Shown here: positions 44,059 through 52,357 of the stretch, in pieces
Numbering within the stretch: the first letter of the stretch is position 1
Layout of the letters: each line of letters opens with the position of its first letter
From: Pseudomonas knackmussii B13
Lineage (GTDB): Bacteria > Pseudomonadota > Gammaproteobacteria > Pseudomonadales > Pseudomonadaceae
Reading direction: 5' to 3'
Assembly: GCF_000689415.1 (NCBI RefSeq)
Contig: NZ_HG322950.1
Location: forward strand, 62,001 to 126,000
Length of the DNA: 64,000 nucleotides
Notes under the pieces: generated by a model
What the model was told of the DNA's origin: nothing
The model's input: only the letters and a program-made list of their open reading frames with translations
Database searches by the model: none
Made by a program: the position numbers and the translations under genes

Positions 44059-45436
44059 TCAGCACTCGATGCTGCTGACGGCCAGGCCGCCGCGCGAGGT
44101 TTCCTTGTACTTGTCGTGCATGTCGGCGCCGGTGTCGCGCATGGTGCGGATCACCTGGTCGAGGCTGATGAAGTGCTGGCCGTCGCCGCGCAGGGCCATC
44201 TGTGCGGCGTTGATGGCCTTCACCGCGGCGATGGCGTTGCGCTCGATGCACGGCACCTGGACCAGCCCGCCGACCGGGTCGCAGGTCAGCCCGAGGTTGT
44301 GCTCCAGGCCGATCTCGGCGGCGTTCTCGACCTGCTCGGGGCTGGCGCCGAGGACTTCGGCGAGGCCGGCGGCGGCCATCGCGCAGGCCGAGCCGACTTC
44401 GCCCTGGCAGCCGACTTCGGCGCCGGAGATCGAGGCGTTCTTCTTGCAGAGGATTCCCACGGCGGCGGCGGCGAGGAAGTAGTTCACCACGTCGTCGTCG
44501 GAGGCATCGGGGTTGAAGCGCATGTAGTAGTGCAGCACCGCCGGGATGATTCCCGCCGCGCCGTTGGTGGGCGCGGTGACCATGCGCCCGCCGGCGGCGT
44601 TCTCCTCGTTCACCGCGAGGGCGAACAGGTTGACCCACTCCATGGCGCTCAAGGTCGAGCCGATGACGTTGGGCTTGCCGATCTCCAGCAGGTTGCGGTG
44701 CAGGCGCGCGGCGCCGGCGCTGCACGTTGAGGCCGCCGGGGAGGATGCCTTCGTGACGCAGGCCGGCATCGACGCAGTCGCGCATGGCCTGCCAGATGTG
44801 CTTGAGGCCCTCGCGGATCTCTGTCTCGCTGCGCCACATGCGCTCGTTGGCGAGCATCAGCTCGGAGACGCGCAGGTTGTGGCGGCGACACAGCTGCAAC
44901 AGCTCGGCGGCGCTGTCGAAGTCGTAGGGCAGGCGCGTGTGGTCCTGGTCGAGGGCGCCGGAGGCGGCCTGCTCGGCATCGACGACGAAGCCGCCGCCGA
45001 TGGAGTAGTAGGTGTCTTCATGCAGCACCTGGCCGCCTTCGTAGGCGAGCAGGGTCATGGCGTTGGGGTGGTAGGGCAGGTTCTCGTCGAGCAGGCGCAT
45101 GTCGCGCACCCAGTCGAAGGGAATGCGCCGCTCGCCGGCCAGGTTCAGCTCGCCACTGTCGAGCAGGGCGGCCATGCGCGGAGCGATCTGCGTGGGGTCG
45201 ATGCGATCGGGCCATTCGCCCATCAGGCCCATGATCACGGCGCGGTCGGTGCCGTGGCCGACGCCGGTAGCGGAGAGCGAGCCGTAGAGCTTCACCTCGA
45301 TGCGCTCGATGCGGCCGAGCAGCTGGCGCTCGCGCAGGGCGCCGACGTAGAGGGCGGCGGCGCGCATCGGTCCGACCGTGTGCGAGCTGGAGGGGCCGAT
45401 ACCGATCTTGAACAGGTCGAACACACTGATGGCCAT
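44059..45436 (-). pseudogene. sdaB: L-serine ammonia-lyase (serine dehydratase), frameshifted
   Basis: The start MAISVFDLFKIGIGPSSSHT (ATG 45436, GGAG upstream) is typical of iron-sulfur L-serine dehydratases, which convert serine to pyruvate and ammonia. The frame is normal up to GILPGGLNVQRR. Around 44711-44722 one extra base moves it out of frame, and the C-terminal part (LHRNLLEIGKPNVIGSTLSA and the cysteine-containing end) continues in another frame to 44059. Removing one C (minus strand) would give QRRAARL, the usual sequence, and a 458-residue protein. In P. aeruginosa sdaB is co-regulated with betaine catabolism, whose last product is serine. Confidence 0.85.
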
Positions 45437-45767
45437 GCCGGACTCCGCGGAAACTGGGCGTAGGGGTGGGCCGCTGGGCGCGCCCTCGATGCGCCGCATG
45501 ATCGGCCGTTCGCGCTCGACGCCGGCGTCCGGCACCGACCCGGCCTTATCCAAAAGCGCCGTCGCTTGCGACACGATCGAGCAAGCGGGGATAAGGGCCG
45601 GTAATTCGGCGAGTGCCCATAAATGTGGGGCAGTCCCGATAGAGGGAATTCATTCGTCGACAGTCCTAGCCCTTGGGGTGTTTCATGGAAAAAGGGCGAC
45701 GAACGGCTATGGTTGCGTTCCCGGGCCCGTGCTCGATCCCTTCCCGCAATGGCTAGAGGCTGACCTC
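45437..45767. promoter_or_regulatory. Divergent control region between sdaB and cbcX
   Basis: 331 bases between divergent genes that are both GbdR targets in P. aeruginosa. The GbdR operator should lie here, but I cannot place it with confidence. There is no gene; the open frames crossing it have no ribosome binding site or family resemblance. Confidence 0.45.
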
Positions 45768-46694
45768 ATGAAGTGTCTTCGGTTGTCGCTGTTGGCGTTA
45801 CCCGTTCTCTGCGCCGGCCTGGCCCAGGCCGCCGAACCGCCGTCCTGTGCCCATGTGCGTTTCGCCGATGTCGGCTGGACCGATATCACCGTCACTACCG
45901 CCGTCACCCGGCTGCTGCTCAGCGAGCAGGGCTATCGCACCCAGGTCGAGCGGCTGTCCGTGCCCGACACCTACAAGGCCATGGCCGAGAAGCGCATCGA
46001 CGTCTTCCTCGGCAACTGGATGCCGAGCATGGCCAACGACCTCAAGCCCTTCGCCGACAAGGGCCAGGTGCAGACCGTGCGGGCCAACCTCGAGGGCGCC
46101 AAGTACACCCTGGCGGTGCCGCAGTACGCCTACGACGCCGGCCTGAAGAGCTTCGCCGACATCGCCAAGTTCAAGGACCAGCTGGGCGGCAAGCTCTACG
46201 GCATCGAGCCGGGCAACGACGGCAACCAGCTGATCAAGAAGATGATCGCGGAGAAGGCCTTCGGCCTGGGCGACTTCAAGCTGGTGGAATCCAGCGAGGC
46301 CGACATGCTCGCCTCGGTCAAGCGTGCCGGCGTGCTCAAGCAGCCCATCGTCTTCCTCGGCTGGGAGCCGCATCCGATGAACACGCGCCTGCAGATGCAC
46401 TACCTGGATGGCGGCGACCAGTACTTCGGCGCCAACTATGGCGGTGCGACCGTCTATACCAACGTCAGGGCGGGCTATCTTGATGAGTGCCCGAACGTCG
46501 CGCAGCTGTTGCGCAACCTGAAGTTCGACCTGGATATGGAGAACAAGCTGATGGACGCGGTGCTCAACGAGCGCAGCAATCCGCGGCAGGCGGCGAAGGA
46601 TTGGCTGCAGGCAAATCCGCAGGTGCGCGAGGCCTGGTTGAAGGGTGTCGCACCCCGCGCGCAGAGCGCTTCCAAAGCGCTCGTTCAGCAGTGA
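45768..46694 (+). CDS. Choline/betaine ABC transporter periplasmic binding protein (first copy)
   Basis: A 308-residue OpuAC-family protein with signal peptide (MKCLRLSLLALPVLCAGLAQAAE). Aromatic-box tryptophans that hold the quaternary ammonium group are in DVGWTDI, GNWMPSM and FLGWEPHPMN. It is highly similar to the next gene. It lies upstream of a cbcW-cbcV permease and ATPase, in the place of cbcX. Confidence 0.9.
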   Translation: MKCLRLSLLALPVLCAGLAQAAEPPSCAHVRFADVGWTDITVTTAVTRLLLSEQGYRTQVERLSVPDTYKAMAEKRIDVFLGNWMPSMANDLKPFADKGQVQTVRANLEGAKYTLAVPQYAYDAGLKSFADIAKFKDQLGGKLYGIEPGNDGNQLIKKMIAEKAFGLGDFKLVESSEADMLASVKRAGVLKQPIVFLGWEPHPMNTRLQMHYLDGGDQYFGANYGGATVYTNVRAGYLDECPNVAQLLRNLKFDLDMENKLMDAVLNERSNPRQAAKDWLQANPQVREAWLKGVAPRAQSASKALVQQ

Positions 46695-46915
46695 AAGAGG
46701 CGTCCCGCGAGCGTCTGCGCGGGGTGCCGGAACTGGATGCGACACCCCTGGTGCTGAATGCGACTTCGCCTGCACTGGTTGCGACGCACCCGGTATCCGG
46801 CGCAATCGTCCTGTTCCATGATCGTTTCCGAATCGACGAAGAAAGGGCCCGCTACCCGGCGGAGCCCTACCAAGAAATCCACGCAGATCGCCCTACCCCG
46901 CAGAGGAGTTCGCTC

Positions 46916-47854
46916 ATGAAAGGTTGCAAGTCTTTGCTGCTGGCTGTGTCCCTGAGTGCGCCGCTGGTGGTTCAGGCCGCTGAACCTGAGTCGTGCGGCA
47001 CGGTCCGTTTCGGTGACGTCGGCTGGACCGACATCGCCGTGACCACCGCTACGACTCGCCAAGTGCTGGAATCGCTTGGCTACACCACCAAAGTGACTTT
47101 GCTTTCCGTACCAGTGAACTACAAGTCGCTGGCCAACAAGGACCTCGACGTGTTCCTCGGCAACTGGATGCCGAGCATGGCCAACGACATCAAGCCCTAC
47201 GCCGACGCCGGCACGGTGGAAACCGTGAAGGCCAACCTGGAAGGCGCCAAGTACACCCTGGCCGTTCCGGACTACGTCTACAACGCAGGCCTGAAGAGCT
47301 TCGCCGACATCAGCAAGTTCTCCGACAAGCTCGAAGGCAAGCTCTACGGCATCGAGCCGGGCAACGACGGCAACCGCCTGGTTCAGGGGATGATCGACAA
47401 GAACCAGTTCAACCTCGGCAAGTTCAAGCTGGTCGAGTCGAGCGAGGCCGGCATGCTGTCCCAGGTGCAGCGCGCCACCCGCCGCAACCAGTGGGTCGTG
47501 TTCCTCGGCTGGGAACCGCACCCGATGAACACCCGCTTCAAGATGAACTACCTGTCCGGCGGTGACGACGTGTTCGGTCCGAACTACGGCGGTGCGACCA
47601 TCTACACCAACGTGCGCAAGGGTTACCTGCAGGAGTGCAGCAACGTTGGCCAGCTGCTGAAGAACCAGTCCTTCACCCTGGACATGGAAAACAAGCTGAT
47701 GGACGCCGTGCTCAACGAGGGCAAGAAGCCCGAAGACGCGGCAAAGGCCTGGCTGAAGGACCATCCGGAACTGCTCGATGCCTGGCTGGCTGGTGTCACT
47801 ACGCGTGACGGCAAGCCGGCGCTGGAAGCCGCAAAAGTCGCTTTCGCCAAGTGA
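46916..47854 (+). CDS. cbcX: Choline/betaine ABC transporter periplasmic binding protein (second copy)
   Basis: A 312-residue OpuAC-family protein with signal peptide ending VVQAAE. It has the same motifs as its neighbour (FGDVGWTDIAV, LGNWMPSMAND, FLGWEPHPMNTR). ATG 46916 has AGAGGAG upstream. It lies 41 bases before cbcW, so it is the better candidate for the transporter's core binding protein; the first copy may have another ligand preference. Confidence 0.9.
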   Translation: MKGCKSLLLAVSLSAPLVVQAAEPESCGTVRFGDVGWTDIAVTTATTRQVLESLGYTTKVTLLSVPVNYKSLANKDLDVFLGNWMPSMANDIKPYADAGTVETVKANLEGAKYTLAVPDYVYNAGLKSFADISKFSDKLEGKLYGIEPGNDGNRLVQGMIDKNQFNLGKFKLVESSEAGMLSQVQRATRRNQWVVFLGWEPHPMNTRFKMNYLSGGDDVFGPNYGGATIYTNVRKGYLQECSNVGQLLKNQSFTLDMENKLMDAVLNEGKKPEDAAKAWLKDHPELLDAWLAGVTTRDGKPALEAAKVAFAK

Positions 47855-47895
47855 CGGCGGTCGGTTGCAACCAACCTGCTTGATGGGCCCGCATT

Positions 47896-48735
47896 ATGTT
47901 TCTGACTGAACACAAGCTCCCCCTCGGCGAGCACATCGCCTCATTCGTCGATTGGCTGACCCGTAACGGGGCAGCCTTCTTCGACAAGATTTCCGATGTG
48001 CTCGAGTTCCTCATCCACGGCGTCACCGGCGGTCTGCTGTGGTTCAACCCGCTGGTGCTCACCGCCTTGATCGTGGGGTTGGTGCACTTCATCCAGCGCA
48101 GCTTCGGCCTGACCTTGTTCGCCCTGGCCTCGCTGCTGCTGATCCTCAACCTGGGCTACTGGCAGGAGACCATGGAGACCCTGGCCCAGGTGATCTTCGC
48201 GACACTGGTATGCGTGGCCATCGGCGTTCCCCTGGGCATTGTCGCGGCGCATAAGCCGTGGTTCTACACGGCGCTGCGTCCGCTGCTGGACCTGATGCAG
48301 ACGGTGCCGACCTTCGTCTACCTGATCCCCACGCTGACGCTGTTCGGCCTGGGTGTGGTTCCGGGTCTGATTTCCACGGTGATCTTCGCCATCGCCGCGC
48401 CCATCCGCCTGACCTGCCTGGGTATCCAGGACGTGCCGGCGGAGCTGTTGGACGCCGGCAAGGCCTTCGGTTGCTCGCGCTGGCAGCTGCTCAGCCGCAT
48501 CGAGCTGCCGCATGCCATGCCGAGCATCGCCGCCGGTATCACCCAGTGCATCATGCTGTCGCTGTCGATGGTGGTGATCTCCGCTCTGGTCGGTGCCGAC
48601 GGTCTCGGCAAGCCGGTGGTGAACGCGCTGAACACCGCGGACATCTCACTGGGCTTCGAAGCCGGTCTGTCCATCGTCCTGCTCGCCATCCTGCTCGACC
48701 GGGTGTGCAAGCAGCGCTCGCTGCGGGGGAGGTAA
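47896..48735 (+). CDS. cbcW: Choline/betaine ABC transporter permease
   Basis: A 279-residue inner-membrane permease with about six helices. It has the EAA-type loop GKAFGCSRWQLLSRIELPHAM and FVYLIPTLTLFGLGVVPG, typical of ProW/OpuAB. The ATPase gene starts 6 bases downstream. Confidence 0.94.
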   Translation: MFLTEHKLPLGEHIASFVDWLTRNGAAFFDKISDVLEFLIHGVTGGLLWFNPLVLTALIVGLVHFIQRSFGLTLFALASLLLILNLGYWQETMETLAQVIFATLVCVAIGVPLGIVAAHKPWFYTALRPLLDLMQTVPTFVYLIPTLTLFGLGVVPGLISTVIFAIAAPIRLTCLGIQDVPAELLDAGKAFGCSRWQLLSRIELPHAMPSIAAGITQCIMLSLSMVVISALVGADGLGKPVVNALNTADISLGFEAGLSIVLLAILLDRVCKQRSLRGR

Positions 48736-48741
48736 GCAACC

Positions 48742-49920
48742 ATGCCTGCGATCAAGTTCGAAAACGTGGATGTGATTTTCGGCACCCACACCAAGGAAGC
48801 GATCCGCCTGCTCGACCAGGGCATGGGCCGCGAAGAGATCCTCAAGCGCACCGGCCAGGTGCTCGGCGTGGAGAACGCCTGCCTGGACGTCAACCGCGGC
48901 GAGATCTGCGTGATGATGGGCCTGTCCGGCTCCGGCAAGTCGAGCCTGCTGCGCTGCATCAACGGCCTCAACAAGGTCAGCCGCGGCAAGCTGCTGATCG
49001 AGCACGAAGGCCAGCAGGTGGATATCGCCAACTGCTCGCCGGCGACGCTCAAGACCATGCGCACCAAGCGTATCGCCATGGTCTTCCAGAAGTTCGCCCT
49101 GATGCCCTGGCTGACCGTCGCCGAGAACATCGGCTTCGGCCTGGAAATGCAGGGCCGCCCGGCCGCCGAGCGGAAGAAGGTGATCGACGAGAAGCTCGAG
49201 CTGGTCGGCCTGACGCAATGGCGCGACAAGCGTCCGGACTCGCTGTCCGGCGGCATGCAGCAGCGCGTCGGCCTGGCCCGCGCGCTGGCCATGGACGGTG
49301 ACATCCTGCTGATGGACGAGCCCTTCTCGGCCCTCGACCCGCTGATTCGTCAGCAGCTGCAGGACGAACTGCTGGTGCTGCAGCGCAAGCTGCACAAGAC
49401 CATCGTCTTCGTCAGCCACGACCTCGACGAGGCGCTGAAGATCGGCACGCGCATCGCGATCATGAAGGACGGGCGCATCATCCAGCACGGCAAGCCCGAG
49501 GAAATCGTGCTCAGCCCGGCGGACGACTACGTGCGTACTTTCGTCGCCCACACCAACCCGCTCAACGTACTGTGCGGTTCCAGCCTGATGCGTGGCCTCG
49601 ACCAGTGCCGCCACGAGGCCGACGAGGTGTGCCTCGACCAGGGCCGCGACTGCTGGATCGGTCTCACCGAGACCAACCAGGTGAAGAGCGCGCGCCAGGG
49701 CAGCAACATCATCGACCTGCAGCGTTGGCAGCCGGGCGACCCGGTGGAGAAGCTCAAGCACGAGCCGACCCTGGTGGACGTCAGCATCCGCATGCGCGAC
49801 GCGCTGCAGATCCGCTACCAGACCGGCCACAAGCTGGTGCTGCAGGAACAGAACCGCGTAGTGGGCGTGCTCGGCGACAGCGAGCTGTACCACGCGCTGC
49901 TGGGCAAGAACCTGGGCTGA
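48742..49920 (+). CDS. cbcV: Choline/betaine ABC transporter ATP-binding protein
   Basis: A 392-residue ABC ATPase of the ProV/OpuAA group. Walker A is GLSGSGKSSLLRC, the signature is DSLSGGMQQRVGLARAL, and Walker B is ILLMDEPFSALDP. The C-terminal 120 residues form a regulatory extension in place of clear CBS domains. It ends the cbc operon before a terminator. Confidence 0.94.
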   Translation: MPAIKFENVDVIFGTHTKEAIRLLDQGMGREEILKRTGQVLGVENACLDVNRGEICVMMGLSGSGKSSLLRCINGLNKVSRGKLLIEHEGQQVDIANCSPATLKTMRTKRIAMVFQKFALMPWLTVAENIGFGLEMQGRPAAERKKVIDEKLELVGLTQWRDKRPDSLSGGMQQRVGLARALAMDGDILLMDEPFSALDPLIRQQLQDELLVLQRKLHKTIVFVSHDLDEALKIGTRIAIMKDGRIIQHGKPEEIVLSPADDYVRTFVAHTNPLNVLCGSSLMRGLDQCRHEADEVCLDQGRDCWIGLTETNQVKSARQGSNIIDLQRWQPGDPVEKLKHEPTLVDVSIRMRDALQIRYQTGHKLVLQEQNRVVGVLGDSELYHALLGKNLG

Positions 49921-49939
49921 CGGGGCCCGGGCACTTCCG

Positions 49940-49974
49940 ACGCCGGGGCCTCCCGCAAGGGGGCCGGCGTTTTT
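49940..49974 (+). terminator. Terminator of the cbc operon
   Basis: ACGCCGG pairs with CCGGCGT around a GC-rich centre, followed by a run of T, 19 bases past the cbcV stop. Confidence 0.85.
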
Positions 49975-49994
49975 CATGGTGGCGCATTCCTCCT

Positions 49995-50223
49995 GTAGGA
50001 GCGGCCCATGGCCGCGAAATCGTAGGCATGGCTCGCTCCTACATAACTTCTGGGTCCCCGCGTTCGCGGGGATGACGTAGAGAGAAAACGCGGCGCGATC
50101 CTGTAAGAGCGGGTCTTGTCCGCGAATCGCGCGCATGGCGCGCTCCTACAGGGTGACATCGGCGTGGATAGATTCGCGGATGGTGGCGTAGGGCGAATGA
50201 CCCCGAAGGGGTTATCCGCCGCC
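49995..50223. repeat. Cluster of four different palindromic repeats
   Basis: The stretch holds REP family B (49995-50042), the CCCCGCG-TT-CGCGGGG hairpin (50056-50071), a variant of family B/C (50102-50150) and an uninterrupted copy of the IS target repeat GTAGGGCGAATGACC to GGTTATCCGCC (50188-50223). No gene lies here. Confidence 0.8.
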
Positions 50224-50230
50224 CAAACGA

Positions 50231-50264
50231 AAACGCCGGCGTCCCTCGCGGGAAGCCGGCGTTT
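50231..50264 (-). terminator. Terminator of the alpha/beta hydrolase gene
   Basis: AAACGCCGGC and GCCGGCGTTT form a 10-bp stem; the minus strand continues with T-rich sequence. It is 21 bases past the stop at 50285. Confidence 0.8.
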
Positions 50265-50284
50265 CTCCTGTCACCGACGAGGGC

Positions 50285-51295
50285 TTAGTGCTTGACGTCC
50301 GCCAGGCCCTTGAGCAGTGCCGCGTGGAAGGTCTGCGGGTCCTGGATCTGCGGGGCGTGGCCGAGGTTGTCGAACTCCACCAGGGTCGCGTGGGGGATCG
50401 CCTGGGCGGTGCGTTTGCCCAGCTCCGCGTAGTTGCCCAGCTTGTCGCGCAGTTCCGGCGGCGCTATGTCCTTGCCGATCGCAGTGTTGTCCTTGGTGCC
50501 GATCAGCAGCAGGGTCGGCGCCTGGATCTGGCCGAATTCGTAGACCACCGGCTGGGTGAAGATCATGTCGTACTGCAAGGCCGAGTTCCACGCCACGCGC
50601 TCGTGGCCGGTACCGTTGTAGAGGCCGGCGAGCATGTTCACCCACTTGTCGTACTCCGGCTTCCACTGGCCGGCGTAGTAGGTCGCCTGCTCGTATTTGC
50701 GGATGCTGTCGGCGTTGGTCTTCAGCTCGCGCTCGTACCACTGGTCCGGGGTACGGTAGGGCACGCCGAGGGCTTTCCAGTCTTCCAGGCCGATGGGGTT
50801 GACCAGCACCAGCTGCTCGACCTGCTGCGGGTACATCAGCGCATAGCGGGTGGCGAGCATGCCGCCGGTGGAGTGGCCGAGCATGGTCACCTTGCCGTGC
50901 ACCTTGAGCTTGTCCAGCAGGGCGTGGGTGTTGGTCGCCAACTGCTGGAAGCTGTACTGGTAGTGTTCCGGCTTGGTCGACTTGCAGAAGCCGATCTGGT
51001 CCGGTGCCACCACGCGGTAGCCGGCGCCGGTGAGGGCGGCGATGCTGGCTTCCCAGGTGCCGGCGCAGAAGTTCTTGCCGTGCAGCAGCACCAGGGTGCG
51101 ACCGTTGGGTTTGGCCGGCTTCACGTCGATGTAGGCCATGTGCACGTGCTTGCCCTGGGAGACGAAGCTGAAGTGTCCCACCGGATAGGCGTAGTTGAAG
51201 CGCTCAAGTTCAGGGCCGTAGGTCACCTTGGTTTCGGCGGCGTGCAGCGGCAGCGCGGCGGCCAGCAGAAGGGCGGGGAGCCAGCGTCGGAACAT
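50285..51295 (-). CDS. Exported alpha/beta hydrolase
   Basis: A 336-residue hydrolase with a signal peptide (MFRRWLPALLLAAALPLHAAE; ATG 51295). The oxyanion region is LVLLHGKNFCAGTWE, the nucleophile Ser is in MLGHSTGGMLATR and the acid-base His is in FDNLGHAPQ. The substrate is unknown; a periplasmic esterase or lipase-like role is likely. It stands alone between two REP clusters. Confidence 0.88.
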   Translation of the reverse strand: MFRRWLPALLLAAALPLHAAETKVTYGPELERFNYAYPVGHFSFVSQGKHVHMAYIDVKPAKPNGRTLVLLHGKNFCAGTWEASIAALTGAGYRVVAPDQIGFCKSTKPEHYQYSFQQLATNTHALLDKLKVHGKVTMLGHSTGGMLATRYALMYPQQVEQLVLVNPIGLEDWKALGVPYRTPDQWYERELKTNADSIRKYEQATYYAGQWKPEYDKWVNMLAGLYNGTGHERVAWNSALQYDMIFTQPVVYEFGQIQAPTLLLIGTKDNTAIGKDIAPPELRDKLGNYAELGKRTAQAIPHATLVEFDNLGHAPQIQDPQTFHAALLKGLADVKH

Positions 51296-51377
51296 GGGAT
51301 TTCCTCGGAAGGGCGATTGGGCAATGCGTAAGGATGCCTGCGCCCGTGGGGCGGCTACAAGTGCGGCGAAGTCCCCT

Positions 51378-51442
51378 GTAGGCGCGAGCTTGCTCGCGAA
51401 CCATCGCGCTGCGGGAGCCTTCGCGAGCAAGCTCGCTCCTAC
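51378..51442. repeat. REP pair (family A)
   Basis: Inverted GTAGGCGCGAGCTTGCTCGC and GCGAGCAAGCTCGCTCCTAC between the hydrolase start and the LuxR gene end. Confidence 0.85.
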
Positions 51443-51455
51443 GAAAAGCGGCGCG

Positions 51456-52304
51456 TCAGGCCGAACCGGCGCGGGTCAGCCAGTCGATGAACAGCGAGAA
51501 CAGCTCCGCCTGGGAGTTGATTTCCAGCTTGGTGTAGAGGTGCTTGCGGTGCATGCGCACCGTCTCCGGCGAGATGTCGAGCACGCGTGCGCTGGACTTC
51601 ACCGAGTGGCCGCGCAGCAGCAGGTGGGCGATCTCGCGCTCGCGTTCGGTCAGGCAGTCGCCGCCGAAGTTCATGAAGGCCGCGCGGATATGCCGGTTCA
51701 GCGCCGCCGTCGGCTGCGCGCCGGGCTCGCCGCCGGCCAGCAGCAATTCGAGGCCGCCGCTGCGTTCGAACTGGCGGCACAGCTCGCGCACCAGCGGCAG
51801 GGCAGCGCGCAGCAGTTCGGTGTGTTCGTCGCTGAAGCGCGCGCCGCTTTGCCCCTGGTAGACGCACAGGGAAAGCTTGCGCTGGCCGTCGAGGTCGACG
51901 ATGTAGTGGCTGTCTTCCACCGAGCCGCACTTGAGGTAGTAGGTCTTGTAGTACTCGCTGTTGAAGAAGTCGTCCGGGGCGATTTCCGCCAGCGGGTAGA
52001 AGCCCTCGGCGAGGCCGTCTTCCATGGCCAGGCAGAACGGATCGAGCAGGTAGCCGCGCACGTAGTAGCGCTCGGTCAGCGGCTCGCGGTATTCCTCGGA
52101 AATGCCGTGCTGGAACAGATGGCGCGGCGGCTGGCCCTTGCTCTCGAGGCCGAACAGCGAGGATTCGATGGGCACCAGCGCGCTCAGCGCCTCGACCAGG
52201 CGGGCCGGGAATTCCGCCGTGGCCACCGCGGCCATGGCGCGCGCCAGCCCCGCATGCCAGGCATGCAGGGCTGGGGTGTCGAGAGGTGTGACCGGTGTGC
52301 TCAT
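51456..52304 (-). CDS. LuxR-family transcriptional regulator
   Basis: A 282-residue regulator with a C-terminal LuxR HTH (LTEREREIAHLLLRGHSVKS, LDISPETVRMHRKHLYTKLE) and an N-terminal domain without a recognisable ligand-binding signature. The start is uncertain: ATG 52304 (MSTPVTPLD) or ATG 52316; neither has a strong ribosome binding site. It lies 53 bases downstream of a class III aminotransferase in the same direction, so it probably controls that gene or its pathway. Confidence 0.82.
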   Translation of the reverse strand: MSTPVTPLDTPALHAWHAGLARAMAAVATAEFPARLVEALSALVPIESSLFGLESKGQPPRHLFQHGISEEYREPLTERYYVRGYLLDPFCLAMEDGLAEGFYPLAEIAPDDFFNSEYYKTYYLKCGSVEDSHYIVDLDGQRKLSLCVYQGQSGARFSDEHTELLRAALPLVRELCRQFERSGGLELLLAGGEPGAQPTAALNRHIRAAFMNFGGDCLTEREREIAHLLLRGHSVKSSARVLDISPETVRMHRKHLYTKLEINSQAELFSLFIDWLTRAGSA

Positions 52305-52357
52305 GGCCGGCAGCATACTGGTGCCGCCGACCAGGAGCAAAGCGCCGCCTCCGCGCA

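Noticed and set aside
44054..44710. C-terminal part of the 506-codon minus-strand frame over sdaB
   Set aside because: Arginine-rich sequence after the frameshift; the true C-terminus lies in the other frame ending at 44059.
49995..50223. Repeat-dense gap considered as a CRISPR array or attachment site
   Set aside because: The repeats are four different palindromes, not regularly spaced copies, and no integrase gene or tRNA is near.
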